Positions 33,763 to 43,700 of a stretch of 64,000 bases of DNA are shown one piece after another (position 1 is the stretch's first letter; every line of letters starts with the position of its first letter). The notes beneath the pieces are model-generated. The model saw only the letters and a program-made list of their open reading frames with translations, made no database searches and was not told the origin of the DNA. The DNA is from Nostoc sp. CHAB 5824. GTDB lineage: Bacteria; Cyanobacteriota; Cyanobacteriia; Cyanobacteriales; Nostocaceae. The position numbers and the translations under genes were made by a program. The DNA lies in assembly GCF_020829665.1 (NCBI RefSeq), contig NZ_JAIVFT010000004.1, positions 193,613-257,612 on the forward strand. The letters are read 5' to 3'.

Positions 33763-36700
33763 ATGAAAAAGCTCATTAGAATTGACAAATTAACTATGCA
33801 ATTCAAGGATCAGCTGATTAACTTACCTAGTTTAAATCGTGTTATTAATCGCTCTCCATTAACGATTAACCCTGATAGTTTTGTAGTCGAAGCTATTTTC
33901 TTAATGAGTCAGGAAAGATGTAGTAATTATGCACCTACCAACTTAAATATTTCATTGGATTTCAACCCCGGAAATCAAGCATTAACTGGGTGTGTCTTGG
34001 TTATGGAGGGGGTAAATATATTAGGTATTTTCACTGAAAAAGATGTACTAAGACTTCTAGCTTCTGGAATTGACTTATCCACGGTGACAATGGCTGAAGT
34101 GATGACGCAGCCAGTGGTTACCCTTAGACAATCAGATCGTCACGATATTTTCATTGCCTTATCGTTATTGCGTCAGCATCAGACTCATTATTTGCCCGTT
34201 TTGGACGATCGCGGGCAATTGTTAGGAATCATCACTGAGGCTAGCTTGCTACAAGCCTTTGACCTGATCAAAATGGTTGGGGTCGTTGAAGGCTTGCAGC
34301 AATATTTACAAAAACCCAAAGATGAATTCAGGCATGTTAATCAGCACACACAGATAGAGCAAGTATACTGCCAAACTCAAAATAACTTAAAACTATGGGT
34401 TGAGGCACAATCGGCTGAAATCATGCAAGTTAATCAGGAACTTCAGCAAGCCCTCGAAGAACTCCAAGTAATAGGAGAAGAACTGCGCGAACAAAACGAA
34501 GAGTTGGTCGTTGCCCGTGAGCTAGTAGAATTGGAGCGCCAACGTTACCAGGATTTATTTGAGTTCGCTCCAGATGCTTATTTAGTAACTAATGCAAAAG
34601 GTATTATTCAAGAGGCTAACCGAGCAGCAGCAACCTTGCTGGGTGTCCGCCAAGAATATTTGGTCAACAAATCATTAATTTTATTTATTGCTCAACAAGA
34701 CCAGCAGAGTTTTACCGCCCAACTGAATGATTCGCAGCAGTTACACGAATGGGAAGTTTATCTAAAACCACGGGGAGGTACAGCTTTTCCGGCTAGAATC
34801 AGAGCAGCTGCCATGTACGATTCAGAGGGTAGGCAAGTTGGTTGGCGCTGGTTACTCTGCAATATTAGCGAACGCCAACAGGCAAAAGAAGCACTGCGCC
34901 AAGCTTACGAGGAGTTAGAACAAAGAGTAGCAAAACGGACAGCAGAACTTGTTATGTCCAACGCCCTCTTGCAACAAGAAATTACCCAACGCCAACACGC
35001 AGAAGTTGCATTACAACAAAACGAAAACCTCTATCGCCATCTCGTGGAAAGCCAAACTGACATAATTATCCGCATTAATTTGCAAGGGCAAGTTACCTTT
35101 GCCAATGCAGCTGCTTGTCAAACCTTCGCCCAGAAAGAAGATGAGTTTCGTGGTCAATCATTTTTCCAGTTTCTTCATCCAGATGACTTGCCTGGAGTAA
35201 TGGAAGATATGACAGCTTTAGGAGCTTCATTCCATCCCTTAATTAATCGTGAGCGACGTGCATTCACAGTTAACGGTATCCGCTGGTTTCAATGGAATGC
35301 GATCGCAATTCGTGATGACAAAGGAGAAGTTGTTGAAATACAAGGGGTAGGCAGAGATATTACCGAACAGCAAACCGCGCAGCACCAACGCCAACTTGCC
35401 GAAGCAGCATTGCGTCAAAGCGAGGAGAAATTTCGCAATTTTGCCGAACATACCCACGCCATCATCAGTATTGCTAGCCCAGATTCATTCCATCCCTTGT
35501 ACATTAGCCCTGCTTATGAGAGAATTTGGGGCCGCTCTTGCCAAAGTCTTTACGACCAGCCAGACTCTTGGCTAGAGGCAATTCATCCAGACGATCGCGA
35601 TCACGCCACCAAATCAGTAGAGCAACTACTAACTACTAAATCTAGCTCAGTAGAATATCGGATTTTACAACCTAATGGATCGATGCACTGGATTTGGAAT
35701 CGGGGCTTTGCTGTCTATGATGACCAAGGAGAAGTTGACTACTATGGTTGCATTGCCGAAGATATCACCGAGCGCAAACTGTCCGAAGAGTCACTGCGCC
35801 AAAGCGAGGAGAAATTTCGCAATTTTGCCGAAAACACCCACGCAGTTATCTGGATTGCCAGCCCAAATTCATTCCGAACCTTGTACGTTAGTCCTGCCTA
35901 TGAAAAAGTTTGGGGTCGCTCTTGCCAAAGTCTATTGGAGCAGCCTGAGTCCTGGATAGACTCCGTTCATCCAGACGATCGCGATCGCTTAACCATTGCA
36001 GCCAAGCAACAACTTATTAGTGAGTCGGTTTCAATAGAATATCGAATTTTGCGACCTGATGGATCGATGCGCTGGATCTGGGATCGGGGCTTTGCTATCT
36101 ATGATGAGCAAGGAAAAGTTCAGTACTATGGTGGCATCGCCGAAGATATCACTGAACGCAAACTGTCCGAAGGGTCACTGCAAGAAAGCGAAGCGCGATT
36201 GAGTTTAGCTACCGAAGCAGCCCAAATGGGCATCTGGGATCGGAACCTGATCACCAATACTTGTATTTGGTCTGCCAATATGGGGCCACTTTATGGTTTG
36301 CCGAGCAACACCTTGTGTCCAACCTTTGAAGACTATTTTAATTTAATCCATCCAGAAGACCGCGAATCTGTAGCTGCGAGTGTAACTCGCATGATTGAGG
36401 AAGGAAAGGGATCTACAGAGTATCGAATTGTCTGGCCTGACGGCAGTCTACACTGGTTAAACTGCAAAGGTCAGGTCTACTATAACGAAATCGGTCAGCC
36501 AATCCGAATCATCGGTACAAATAGGGATGTCACTGAGCGCAAGCTGGCAGAACAAAAAATCTCCGAACAAGCCGCTCTACTTGATATCGCCACCGACGCC
36601 ATATTAGTTCGAGATTTCCAATCTCAAATTTTATTCTGGAATAAAGGTGCAGAGCGGATGTACGGTTGGCTTTCTCCAGAGGTTATGGGAAAACACCTCC

Positions 36701-38058
36701 AGGAGATTTTGTATCCAGCAGGAACTCAGCAGCAACTGCAAGTACCGCTAAAAAGCGTAATTGAGAGTGGCTCGTGGCAAGGTGAGTTACATAAAGTTAC
36801 AAAATCCGGTAAGGAAATTCTTGTGGAAAGCCGCTGGACATTGATGCGTGACCCTGCAGGAGAACCCAAATCTATCCTGACTGTTGACACCGATATCACC
36901 GAAAACAAACAACTTCAAGAGCAGTTTTTTCGCACCCAGCGATTGGAAAGCCTTGGTATCCTTGCAGGTGGTATTGCCCACGACTTGAACAATATATTGA
37001 CACCAATTTTGGCAGCGGCTCAATTGTTACAGGGAACATTTTTACAAGACGAGGAGCGTTCTGGACAACTGCTAGCACTTGTAGAAACCAACGCCAAACG
37101 CGGAGCAGCTTTAGTGAAGCAAGTCTTGTCCTTTGCGCGAGGATATAAAGGAGAGCAGACAATTATCCAAATCGAGTACCTGATTTCCGAAATTATCCAA
37201 ATTGCTAAACAGACATTTCCCAAATCTATTAAATTTTCCACAGTTATCTCAGAAGACATTTGGGCTGTCACTGGGGACACCACACAACTGCATCAAGTGT
37301 TGATGAATCTGGTAGTAAATGCCCGCGATGCTTTACCAGATGGCGGTAATATCAAAATTTCTGCGGAAAATAAGTTTATTGATGAAGCTTATACCAGAAT
37401 GAATATCGAGGCCAAAGTTGGGCATTATATTGTGATTACCGTTGCGGATAACGGAATTGGAATACCGCCAGACATATTAGATAGAATTTTTGAGCCGTTT
37501 TTTACGACAAAAAAGGTCAATGCAGGTACGGGACTAGGACTTTCAACAGTGCTTGGTATTATTAGAAGCCACGAGGGTTTTATCAAAGTATCTAGTAATG
37601 TTGGTAAAGGCAGCAAATTTGACCTGTTTTTACCAGCAGTACAAGCAACCCAAGTCTTCAGCATAGAAGAGATGAATCTGCTCCCAGGAGAAGGAGAATT
37701 GATTTTAGTTGTAGATGATGAAGCCCAAATTCGGGAGATTGCCACAATCATCTTGGAAAATCATAACTATAAGATACTAGCTGCCAGTAATGGGATAGAG
37801 GCGATCGCACTCTATGCCCAACACAAACATCAAATCAATGCCGTATTGATGGATATAATGATGCCGGAGATGGACGGAATCACCGCTATTCGCACCTTGC
37901 AAAAAATAAATACGCAGGTTCAAATTATTGCCTGTAGCGGACTCAACTCAATGGAAGTTTTTGCTCAAGCAGAGGAAGCTAATGTGCAAGCAGTTTTATC
38001 AAAACCCTATACAGCCAGAGAATTATTGAAAAGTTTACACCGCCTATTCAGAGGTTAG
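33763..38058 (+). CDS. Large hybrid histidine kinase with CBS, PAS and receiver domains
   Basis: A 1431-residue soluble protein. Two CBS motifs occupy about residues 28-165 (GIFTEKDVLRLL, GIITEASLLQAF), then a coiled coil (205-258). About six PAS domains follow (262 to 1050), several with PAC ends such as EDITERKLSE. A HisKA-type region has H1073 (GGIAHDLNN). The HATPase domain (NARDALPDG, DNGIGIP, FEPFFTTK) follows, then a receiver with D1364 (LMDIMMPEMDG). Two PAS units near residues 550-800 are near-identical with a 384-bp period, a recent duplication. It should sense several cytoplasmic signals and could be tuned by adenine nucleotides through CBS. It is followed by a receiver and a second kinase. 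Confidence 0.9.
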   Translation: MKKLIRIDKLTMQFKDQLINLPSLNRVINRSPLTINPDSFVVEAIFLMSQERCSNYAPTNLNISLDFNPGNQALTGCVLVMEGVNILGIFTEKDVLRLLASGIDLSTVTMAEVMTQPVVTLRQSDRHDIFIALSLLRQHQTHYLPVLDDRGQLLGIITEASLLQAFDLIKMVGVVEGLQQYLQKPKDEFRHVNQHTQIEQVYCQTQNNLKLWVEAQSAEIMQVNQELQQALEELQVIGEELREQNEELVVARELVELERQRYQDLFEFAPDAYLVTNAKGIIQEANRAAATLLGVRQEYLVNKSLILFIAQQDQQSFTAQLNDSQQLHEWEVYLKPRGGTAFPARIRAAAMYDSEGRQVGWRWLLCNISERQQAKEALRQAYEELEQRVAKRTAELVMSNALLQQEITQRQHAEVALQQNENLYRHLVESQTDIIIRINLQGQVTFANAAACQTFAQKEDEFRGQSFFQFLHPDDLPGVMEDMTALGASFHPLINRERRAFTVNGIRWFQWNAIAIRDDKGEVVEIQGVGRDITEQQTAQHQRQLAEAALRQSEEKFRNFAEHTHAIISIASPDSFHPLYISPAYERIWGRSCQSLYDQPDSWLEAIHPDDRDHATKSVEQLLTTKSSSVEYRILQPNGSMHWIWNRGFAVYDDQGEVDYYGCIAEDITERKLSEESLRQSEEKFRNFAENTHAVIWIASPNSFRTLYVSPAYEKVWGRSCQSLLEQPESWIDSVHPDDRDRLTIAAKQQLISESVSIEYRILRPDGSMRWIWDRGFAIYDEQGKVQYYGGIAEDITERKLSEGSLQESEARLSLATEAAQMGIWDRNLITNTCIWSANMGPLYGLPSNTLCPTFEDYFNLIHPEDRESVAASVTRMIEEGKGSTEYRIVWPDGSLHWLNCKGQVYYNEIGQPIRIIGTNRDVTERKLAEQKISEQAALLDIATDAILVRDFQSQILFWNKGAERMYGWLSPEVMGKHLQEILYPAGTQQQLQVPLKSVIESGSWQGELHKVTKSGKEILVESRWTLMRDPAGEPKSILTVDTDITENKQLQEQFFRTQRLESLGILAGGIAHDLNNILTPILAAAQLLQGTFLQDEERSGQLLALVETNAKRGAALVKQVLSFARGYKGEQTIIQIEYLISEIIQIAKQTFPKSIKFSTVISEDIWAVTGDTTQLHQVLMNLVVNARDALPDGGNIKISAENKFIDEAYTRMNIEAKVGHYIVITVADNGIGIPPDILDRIFEPFFTTKKVNAGTGLGLSTVLGIIRSHEGFIKVSSNVGKGSKFDLFLPAVQATQVFSIEEMNLLPGEGELILVVDDEAQIREIATIILENHNYKILAASNGIEAIALYAQHKHQINAVLMDIMMPEMDGITAIRTLQKINTQVQIIACSGLNSMEVFAQAEEANVQAVLSKPYTARELLKSLHRLFRG

Positions 38059-38112
38059 TAGCGTTGACAAGGTAAAATTAGGACTGAACGCTGGACTAAA
38101 TGCTAATGTAAA

Positions 38113-38481
38113 ATGCCACATATCTTGCTAGTGGATGATGAAGCACCTTTACGCGAAAGCTTAACTTATACGCTGCAAAAAGAAGGCTATACAGTGACAA
38201 CCGCAGCAGATGGGCATAGTGCCATCAAACAGTTCCACAAAGAAGTACCAGATGTAATATTGCTCGACCTGATGCTGCCGGAGGTTGGCGGCATGGAAGT
38301 ATGTTGGCGAATTCGGGCATTTTCGGATGTTCCCATTGTCATGCTGACAGCAAAAGATCAAGATATTGATAAAATTTGGGGTTTGGAAGCAGGAGCAGAT
38401 GATTATGTCACCAAGCCATTCAACACCCGTGAACTACTGGCACGGATAAAAGCAGTGTTGCGTCGCCGTTCTGGGGATTAG
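38113..38481 (+). CDS. Receiver-only response regulator of OmpR type
   Basis: A 122-residue single receiver with D52 (VILLDLMLPEVGG), acidic pocket VDDE and K in VTKPFN. The last residues, LARIKAVLRRRSGD, are the linker normally followed by an OmpR winged helix, but here the frame stops. So either the output domain was lost or this is a stand-alone receiver that works by protein contact. It lies between two kinases, 54 bases after the large one and 8 bases before the membrane kinase, so it is the likely partner of one or both. Confidence 0.9.
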   Translation: MPHILLVDDEAPLRESLTYTLQKEGYTVTTAADGHSAIKQFHKEVPDVILLDLMLPEVGGMEVCWRIRAFSDVPIVMLTAKDQDIDKIWGLEAGADDYVTKPFNTRELLARIKAVLRRRSGD

Positions 38482-38489
38482 TTTCAAAC

Positions 38490-39944
38490 ATGATCTGGTT
38501 GCCTCGCATTAAATTAAATTCCATTCATGCTAGGCTGCTAGCCACTTACCTGTTACTGATCACCTTGGGAACCTCCGTGATGGCAGGCTATATTCTGTGG
38601 TCGTTCCATGCCTACTTCATGCGATCGCGACAAATGGATTTGGAGAACTGGACAGCTGCTTTGAGCGAGAGTGCAGCAGATGCTTTGGAAGCGAAGAATC
38701 TTCAACGAATAGAAGTGCTGGTGAAGCGGTATGGAGCGCCACAAACTGTGGCACTTCGCATTTTTAATCAACATGGTCGTCTTCTAGCAACTTCTGACCC
38801 AAAGCGAGACAAACAAGTTAAAGACTGGTACAAAGTTCCTGGAGTACGGGAAGCTCTGCAAAATCGTCCAGAACAAGGGATCGCAAAAGGGATTTTATCA
38901 AATGAAGATCGCCTTTACATCGCTAGACCAATTGTGCGTAACGGTCAATTACTGGGTGTGCTGCGAATGTCTATCACTTTGGATCAGCTTCAGCGTCAGT
39001 TCGCTAGGGTGATTTGGAGTGTTTTGGGAACGCTGGCGCTGACAATTTTAATATGTGCGCTCATCAGTACTCGCTTTGCTCGCAGTCTCTCAAAACCAAT
39101 CGAAACTATGCGGAACTTTGCAATTCGCTTAGGTAGTGGTCATTTTGGTGACAAGCTGATTATCCATGAAAACAATGAGTTGGATCAGTTAGCAGCAGAG
39201 TTAAACCGGATGAGTGAACGGTTGGCTTCTCTAGATCAAGAGCGCCGCGCTTTTTTAGCAAATGTCTCCCACGAACTCCGCACACCCATCAGCAACGTTC
39301 AGGTAACAATAGATGCACTCAGAAGTGGCGCATACGAAGAACCGCAATTGCGCGATCGCTTTTTTCAAACTATTGAGAACGAAATCAAACGCTTATCACG
39401 ACTGATTCATGACCTGCTGGATCTCGGAAGGTTGGAAGCAGGAATTACTCAACTCGAACAGCAGAATTTTTCACTACAAGGTCTGATTAACCGTGCTGTC
39501 AATGCAATGGAATCTCGAATGCAAGCCGTTGGCGTAGCTGTGCGCGTCAACGTGGTTGATTTACAAATACAAGGCGATCCGGAGCGGCTATTACAGGCTA
39601 TTTTAAATGTGCTAGACAATGCTATTAAACATTCAGTACCCGATTCTTTGGTCTTTATTTCTGGGTACAGCGAGAGTAAACAAGCAGTTGTGAAAATTCA
39701 AGACCAGGGAACAGGTATTAGTGAGGGTGATTTGCCCCGAATTTTTGAGCAGTTTTATACAACAGATCCCTCACGTAAAGGCAGTAGCAACGGTCTGGGG
39801 TTAGCGATCGCCAAGCGCATTGTAGAAGCTCATCAAGGCAGCATCACAGCCAACAGCGTCGCCAGTCAGGGCGCAACTTTTACGATTTGCCTGCCACTAA
39901 AAGCGATGGCAAAGTTCAATCAGGAAGGAGGGAGCCAGGAGTAG
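38490..39944 (+). CDS. Membrane histidine kinase (HAMP-HisKA-HATPase)
   Basis: A 484-residue kinase. Membrane segment 1 is at about 15-37 (LLATYLLLITLGTSVMAGYILW) and segment 2 at about 170-195, with a periplasmic sensor between them. A HAMP linker follows (RFARSLSKPIETMRNFA, NELDQLAAELNRM). HisKA holds H261 (ANVSHELRTP) and the ATPase domain has NVLDNAIKHS, DQGTGIS and GSSNGLGLAIAKRI. All catalytic residues are present. It begins 8 bases after the receiver-only gene and should phosphorylate it. The signal is unknown. Confidence 0.9.
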   Translation: MIWLPRIKLNSIHARLLATYLLLITLGTSVMAGYILWSFHAYFMRSRQMDLENWTAALSESAADALEAKNLQRIEVLVKRYGAPQTVALRIFNQHGRLLATSDPKRDKQVKDWYKVPGVREALQNRPEQGIAKGILSNEDRLYIARPIVRNGQLLGVLRMSITLDQLQRQFARVIWSVLGTLALTILICALISTRFARSLSKPIETMRNFAIRLGSGHFGDKLIIHENNELDQLAAELNRMSERLASLDQERRAFLANVSHELRTPISNVQVTIDALRSGAYEEPQLRDRFFQTIENEIKRLSRLIHDLLDLGRLEAGITQLEQQNFSLQGLINRAVNAMESRMQAVGVAVRVNVVDLQIQGDPERLLQAILNVLDNAIKHSVPDSLVFISGYSESKQAVVKIQDQGTGISEGDLPRIFEQFYTTDPSRKGSSNGLGLAIAKRIVEAHQGSITANSVASQGATFTICLPLKAMAKFNQEGGSQE

Positions 39945-40171
39945 AGGAGCACAGAGGCAGGGGAAGAAGAACTATTAGACCTCTTGCAAAAATAGTTTTG
40001 CACTCTTGGGGGAAAGGGTAATTCTATCGCCGCTTTTCCCTTTACCCCTGTCTCAAATTATCTCAAATTAGGTACGATCGCTTTCTATAAGTAGTCCAAT
40101 CAAAAATCTGAATATCTGTAATCCAGTCTTAAGTACAATTATTTGATAACTTTCAGTGCGTTTACAACCCC

Positions 40172-41032
40172 ATGATCAAACCCGCCGATGTCAGCACTAA
40201 ACGCTTACTAAGCATTGCACCTGATAACTGGGTAAAATGGGTAACGCAAATTCCTGATATTGTTGCTGACGAAATTCTCAACTCAGAATTTCAGTGGATA
40301 AGTCGAGAAAGTGATGTTTTAATCCGTGTCGAAAGTCCCCAGTATGGAAAATTTCTCGTTCTTAACGAATTACAACTGCGTTATAAACCAGAAATGCCGC
40401 GCAGGATGCGTGCTTATGCAGCACTTGCAGAAGAAAAATATAATTTGCCAACGTATCCAGTACTAATTAATATCCTCAAGGCAAGTAATGCTGAAATACC
40501 TACAAGTTATGCATTAAATATTGCTGGTTTACGTGCTATTCAAGATTACCGTGTCATTAACCTGTGGGAAGTTGATGTAAATATTGCCTTTGCACAACCA
40601 TTACCATCACTACTTCCATTTGTACCCATCCTCAAAGGAGGTGATAACGAGTCTACAATTCGAGATGCATTGCGAATATTACGTGCAGATGAACAATTGA
40701 ATCAACTAGAAACAGTATTAGGATTTTTTGCTACGTTTGTATTAGATAGTGCAATAGTTCAGCAAATTCTGAGGTGGGATATGGCACTTTTAGAACAGTC
40801 GCCTTGGTATCAAGAAATTTTTAGCAAAGGGGAAGAACGAGGAAGAAAGGAGGAGTTATATTCAGGGATTGAATTAGCATTAGAAATTAAGTTTGGCGAT
40901 CAAGGTTCAGAATTGATGCCGATAATCTCTCAAATTACGGATTTGCAGAAATTAAAAGCAATTCAACAGGCAATTAAAACTGTAAATACAGTCAATGAAT
41001 TACAGCAAGTTTTGTCAACTAACTTGACATGA
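40172..41032 (+). CDS. Rpn-family / PD-(D/E)XK nuclease-like protein
   Basis: A 286-residue protein. The N-terminal half resembles the PD-(D/E)XK fold of Rpn-type recombination-promoting nucleases and similar cyanobacterial proteins: SRESDVLIRVE with Asp, then VLNELQLRYKPEMPRRMRAYAALA, where the E-x-Q triad replaces E-x-K. The C-terminal part (IFSKGEERGRKEELYSGIELALEIKFG, then LQKLKAIQQAIK) is the typical regulatory tail of this group. In Escherichia coli Rpn proteins act on DNA in a RecA-independent way. It is often present in many copies in Nostoc. Function here is unknown. Confidence 0.7.
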   Translation: MIKPADVSTKRLLSIAPDNWVKWVTQIPDIVADEILNSEFQWISRESDVLIRVESPQYGKFLVLNELQLRYKPEMPRRMRAYAALAEEKYNLPTYPVLINILKASNAEIPTSYALNIAGLRAIQDYRVINLWEVDVNIAFAQPLPSLLPFVPILKGGDNESTIRDALRILRADEQLNQLETVLGFFATFVLDSAIVQQILRWDMALLEQSPWYQEIFSKGEERGRKEELYSGIELALEIKFGDQGSELMPIISQITDLQKLKAIQQAIKTVNTVNELQQVLSTNLT

Positions 41033-41045
41033 AACACCAAAAACA

Positions 41046-41073
41046 TAACCCCTCTCCGCCACTGGAAAGGGGT
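41046..41073 (+). terminator. Hairpin after the Rpn-like gene
   Basis: AACCCCT (41046-41052) pairs with AGGGGTT (41067-41073). No T-run follows. It is just 14 bases past the stop. Confidence 0.4.
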
Positions 41074-41102
41074 TAATCACTATCGAAACTCAGCACTATA
41101 TT

Positions 41103-41126
41103 GTACAGACGCGATTCATCGCGTCT
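41103..41126. repeat. Copy of the GTAC + 20-bp palindrome repeat
   Basis: GTAC then AGACGCGATTCATCGCGTCT. It differs from the moeA copy by one central base. It lies 15 bases past the ndhJ stop, so it could serve as a hairpin terminator of the ndhCKJ transcript. Confidence 0.7.
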
Positions 41127-41140
41127 CTATTCAGCAATCC

Positions 41141-41671
41141 CTAATAAGCGTCTTGCAACTCGTAGAAATCAGGCGAGATGTAATCCTTCCGCAAAGGCCA
41201 ACCTACCCAATCTTCCGGCATCAAAATCCGCTTGAGATTTGGGTGTCCTTCGTAGATAATACCGAACATATCGTAAGACTCGCGCTCTTGCCAATCTGCG
41301 GTCTTCCAAATCCAGTACACAGAAGGCACTACGGGGTTTTCCCGTGGTAAGAACACCTTAACTCTTACTTCTTCAGGGCGATCGCTATTATCACCGACTT
41401 TAATCAAGTGATATACACTCACCAATTCCTGTCCCGGTCCAAGGTCAACACCACCTTGAAACTGGAGATAATTAAACCCGTAGGCATACAAGGCTGTAGC
41501 GGTGGGAAGCAAGAAATCTGGCTGCACCTTAATTATTTCTACACCATTCTTGTCTGGTGCTAAAAACTCATGGTCAAAGCCATTTTCCGTCAACCACTGG
41601 GAAACTTTACCCGCTTGTACCAATGCCTCTTCTTTGGCTGCTGGTACTGGTTTAGATTCTTCTTCAGCCAC
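41141..41671 (-). CDS. ndhJ: NDH-1 subunit J (30-kDa/NuoC-type)
   Basis: A 176-residue NdhJ with GTG start, in a charged N-terminus followed by the NuoC-like core: [53 protein letters not shown] and the C-terminal [19 protein letters not shown]. It is part of the peripheral arm of NDH-1, the ferredoxin-dependent plastoquinone reductase for respiration and cyclic electron flow. It is the last gene of ndhC-ndhK-ndhJ and overlaps ndhK by 8 bases. Confidence 0.95.
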   Translation of the reverse strand: MAEEESKPVPAAKEEALVQAGKVSQWLTENGFDHEFLAPDKNGVEIIKVQPDFLLPTATALYAYGFNYLQFQGGVDLGPGQELVSVYHLIKVGDNSDRPEEVRVKVFLPRENPVVPSVYWIWKTADWQERESYDMFGIIYEGHPNLKRILMPEDWVGWPLRKDYISPDFYELQDAY

Positions 41672-42401
41672 GGGTTTGTTCCTCCTTTTGCGCCTTTTCT
41701 GTCAACAGTGCAGGTGGTATTGGCATACCGATCGCTTCCGTCAATTCCTTCGGTGGTGCAGAGCGAGTTGCTGACTGCAAATACTTACCAGTTAAGATTT
41801 CCTCTACTGGCTTCAGGTTATGAGTCGTGCTGTAGTAGCGGTGGGTTTGCTTAATTTTATCCCGCTCTTGCATCGATTCATTGGAGATTTTCTTTCGCAG
41901 CTTAATGATTGCGTCGATAATTGCTTCTGGACGGGGAGGGCAACCAGGCAAATACACATCCACAGGAATCAGTTTATCAACTCCGCGCACTGCCGTGGGG
42001 GAATCAACGCTGAACATCCCGCCAGTAATTGTACAAGCTCCCATCGCAATTACATACTTCGGCTCTGGCATTTGTTCATAAAGACGCACCAGTTGGGGAG
42101 CCATCTTCATCGTAATAGTCCCTGCCGTAATAATTAAATCGGCTTGGCGGGGGCTAGAACGGGGAATTAGTCCAAAACGATCAAAGTCAAATCGGGAACC
42201 AATTAAAGCTGCAAACTCAATAAAGCAGCAAGCAGTACCAAACAACAACGGCCATAGACTAGAAAGCCGCGCCCAGTCGTAGAGATCGTCAACCGTCGTC
42301 AAAATGACGTTTTCTGAAAGGTCTTGAGTGATCGTAGTCCGCTCAATGGGGTTGATGATTCGCTCTTTGTCCTGAGTTGTTAAGTTAGAATTCAAGACCA
42401 T
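41664..42401 (-). CDS. ndhK: NDH-1 subunit K (NuoB-type, iron-sulfur)
   Basis: A 245-residue NdhK. The PSST/NuoB signatures are present: [14 protein letters not shown] with the paired cysteines, [37 protein letters not shown] and [12 protein letters not shown]. These cysteines carry the 4Fe-4S cluster N2 next to the plastoquinone site. The C-terminal tail is longer than in bacteria, as in other cyanobacteria. It overlaps the end of ndhC by 10 bases and the start of ndhJ by 8, so the three are translationally linked. Confidence 0.96.
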   Translation of the reverse strand: MVLNSNLTTQDKERIINPIERTTITQDLSENVILTTVDDLYDWARLSSLWPLLFGTACCFIEFAALIGSRFDFDRFGLIPRSSPRQADLIITAGTITMKMAPQLVRLYEQMPEPKYVIAMGACTITGGMFSVDSPTAVRGVDKLIPVDVYLPGCPPRPEAIIDAIIKLRKKISNESMQERDKIKQTHRYYSTTHNLKPVEEILTGKYLQSATRSAPPKELTEAIGMPIPPALLTEKAQKEEQTRG

Positions 42402-42754
42402 TCCAAAGCTCCTTTACGCCATGCGTAAACTAAAGCGACTACAAGAATTGCAATAAAGACTAGCGCTTCAATAAATGCCAATAGCCCCAAACGGTGGAAA
42501 GCTACCGCCCAAGGATACAAGAATACAGTCTCCACATCAAAGACGACGAAGACCAAAGCAAACATGTAGTAGCGGATGTTGAACTGAATCCAGGCTCCCC
42601 CGATGGGTTCCATGCCAGATTCATAGGTGGTGTGCCGTTCTGGACTGTAACCACTGGGTCGTAGGAGCTTGGAAGCTGAGAGCGCTAAGGCAGGAACTAG
42701 GCTACAGACTATGAAGAAGCCTAGAAGGTACTCGTAACCGCTGAGGACAAACAC
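42392..42754 (-). CDS. ndhC: NDH-1 subunit 3
   Basis: A 120-residue membrane protein with GTG start ([22 protein letters not shown]). It has three membrane helices and the conserved [40 protein letters not shown], typical of ND3/NuoA. It forms part of the membrane arm close to the quinone channel. First gene of ndhC-K-J. The upstream spacer (42755-43118) holds CCCAATG heptamer repeats. Confidence 0.95.
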   Translation of the reverse strand: MFVLSGYEYLLGFFIVCSLVPALALSASKLLRPSGYSPERHTTYESGMEPIGGAWIQFNIRYYMFALVFVVFDVETVFLYPWAVAFHRLGLLAFIEALVFIAILVVALVYAWRKGALEWS

Positions 42755-43118
42755 AATGAGTATCTACCGCTTATGGAGTATTTTAAGTAGTGACCTGAGA
42801 TTGGGTACTGACAATTAGAGATTAGCGACTAATGAGTGGGTAGACAAATAAGTTTTCTTGCCCAATGACGGCAGTTGCTCCACTTGGGGTTTCCCCAAGA
42901 CCGCACTGCCTCCCCCATGCCCCATTCCCAATGCCCAATGCCCAATCCCTTGAATTACGTTACTTTCTTTTACATTATATCTGTTTGGTTTTTCTGAAAT
43001 CTGGGAAACAGACGCACTTCAGGTATTTAATTCGCTTTTGATAGTGATAGAAAAGCCTAACAATTATGTCATAATTTTTAACGTATATTTAAGATTTCTC
43101 CTCTGCGAGGCCTTAGCC
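42755..43118. other. Divergent spacer between ndhC and rubA with STRR repeat
   Basis: About 360 bases. Tandem heptamer repeats related to CCCAATG lie at 42911-42949. The rest is presumably promoter for ndhCKJ and rubA. No gene is seen. Confidence 0.5.
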
Positions 43119-43454
43119 ATGAGCGAACCAGCTGTTGAGACTACGGTGTTAGACCGCTACGAGTGTCGCGCCTGCGGTTATGTTTACGAACCTGAGAAGG
43201 GAGACGACAAAGATGATATTCCTTCAGGGACAACCTTTGCAGAACTGCCCATAAATTGGCGCTGTCCAGTTTGTAGTGCTAAGAAAACCGCTTTTGCCAA
43301 CATCGGCCCTGCGGGTACTGCATCCGGCTTCAAAGAAAATCTCGGTTACGGTTTGGGTGTCAACAACCTAACGCCAACCCAAAAAAGTATCCTAATTTTT
43401 GGAGCTTTGGCTCTTGGCTTCTTGTTTTTTATCAGTCTCTACGGCTTGCAATAA
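43119..43454 (+). CDS. rubA: Rubredoxin-like protein RubA with membrane anchor
   Basis: The start chosen is the ATG at 43119 (MSEPAVETTVLDRYECRACG); the longer frame is unlikely. The 111-residue protein has a rubredoxin domain with iron ligands C16, C19, C49 and C52 (CRACGYVYEPEKGDD and WRCPVCSAKK), a linker and a C-terminal membrane helix (ILIFGALALGFLFFISLYG). RubA is required for photosystem I assembly (FX-type cluster maturation) in cyanobacteria and relatives in plants. The order rubA-ycf48-psbEFLJ is conserved in cyanobacteria. Confidence 0.95.
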   Translation: MSEPAVETTVLDRYECRACGYVYEPEKGDDKDDIPSGTTFAELPINWRCPVCSAKKTAFANIGPAGTASGFKENLGYGLGVNNLTPTQKSILIFGALALGFLFFISLYGLQ

Positions 43455-43610
43455 CAATCGTTATATCGGAAACAGGAAGCAGGTGACAAAGAGTTGGCTG
43501 TGTAATTAAAATTACATAGATGTGTCGTTTTACCAGTTTAGTAGAGCGCCCATGACCCTCAATACCATATTGAGTTAATGCTTTTTAGGATTTTTGGAAG
43601 GCTTTTTCAT

Positions 43611-43638
43611 CCAAAATCCAAAATCTAAAATCCAAAAC
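43611..43638. repeat. Tandem CCAAAAT-type repeat
   Basis: Repeated CCAAAATC/T units between rubA and ycf48. A short tandem repeat of the kind widespread in Nostocales. Confidence 0.5.
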
Positions 43639-43700
43639 TGGTATAAGGTAAACCTTTTAGAGAACACCTACAGAAATTTAGAAACAATTAAGAAATACTG

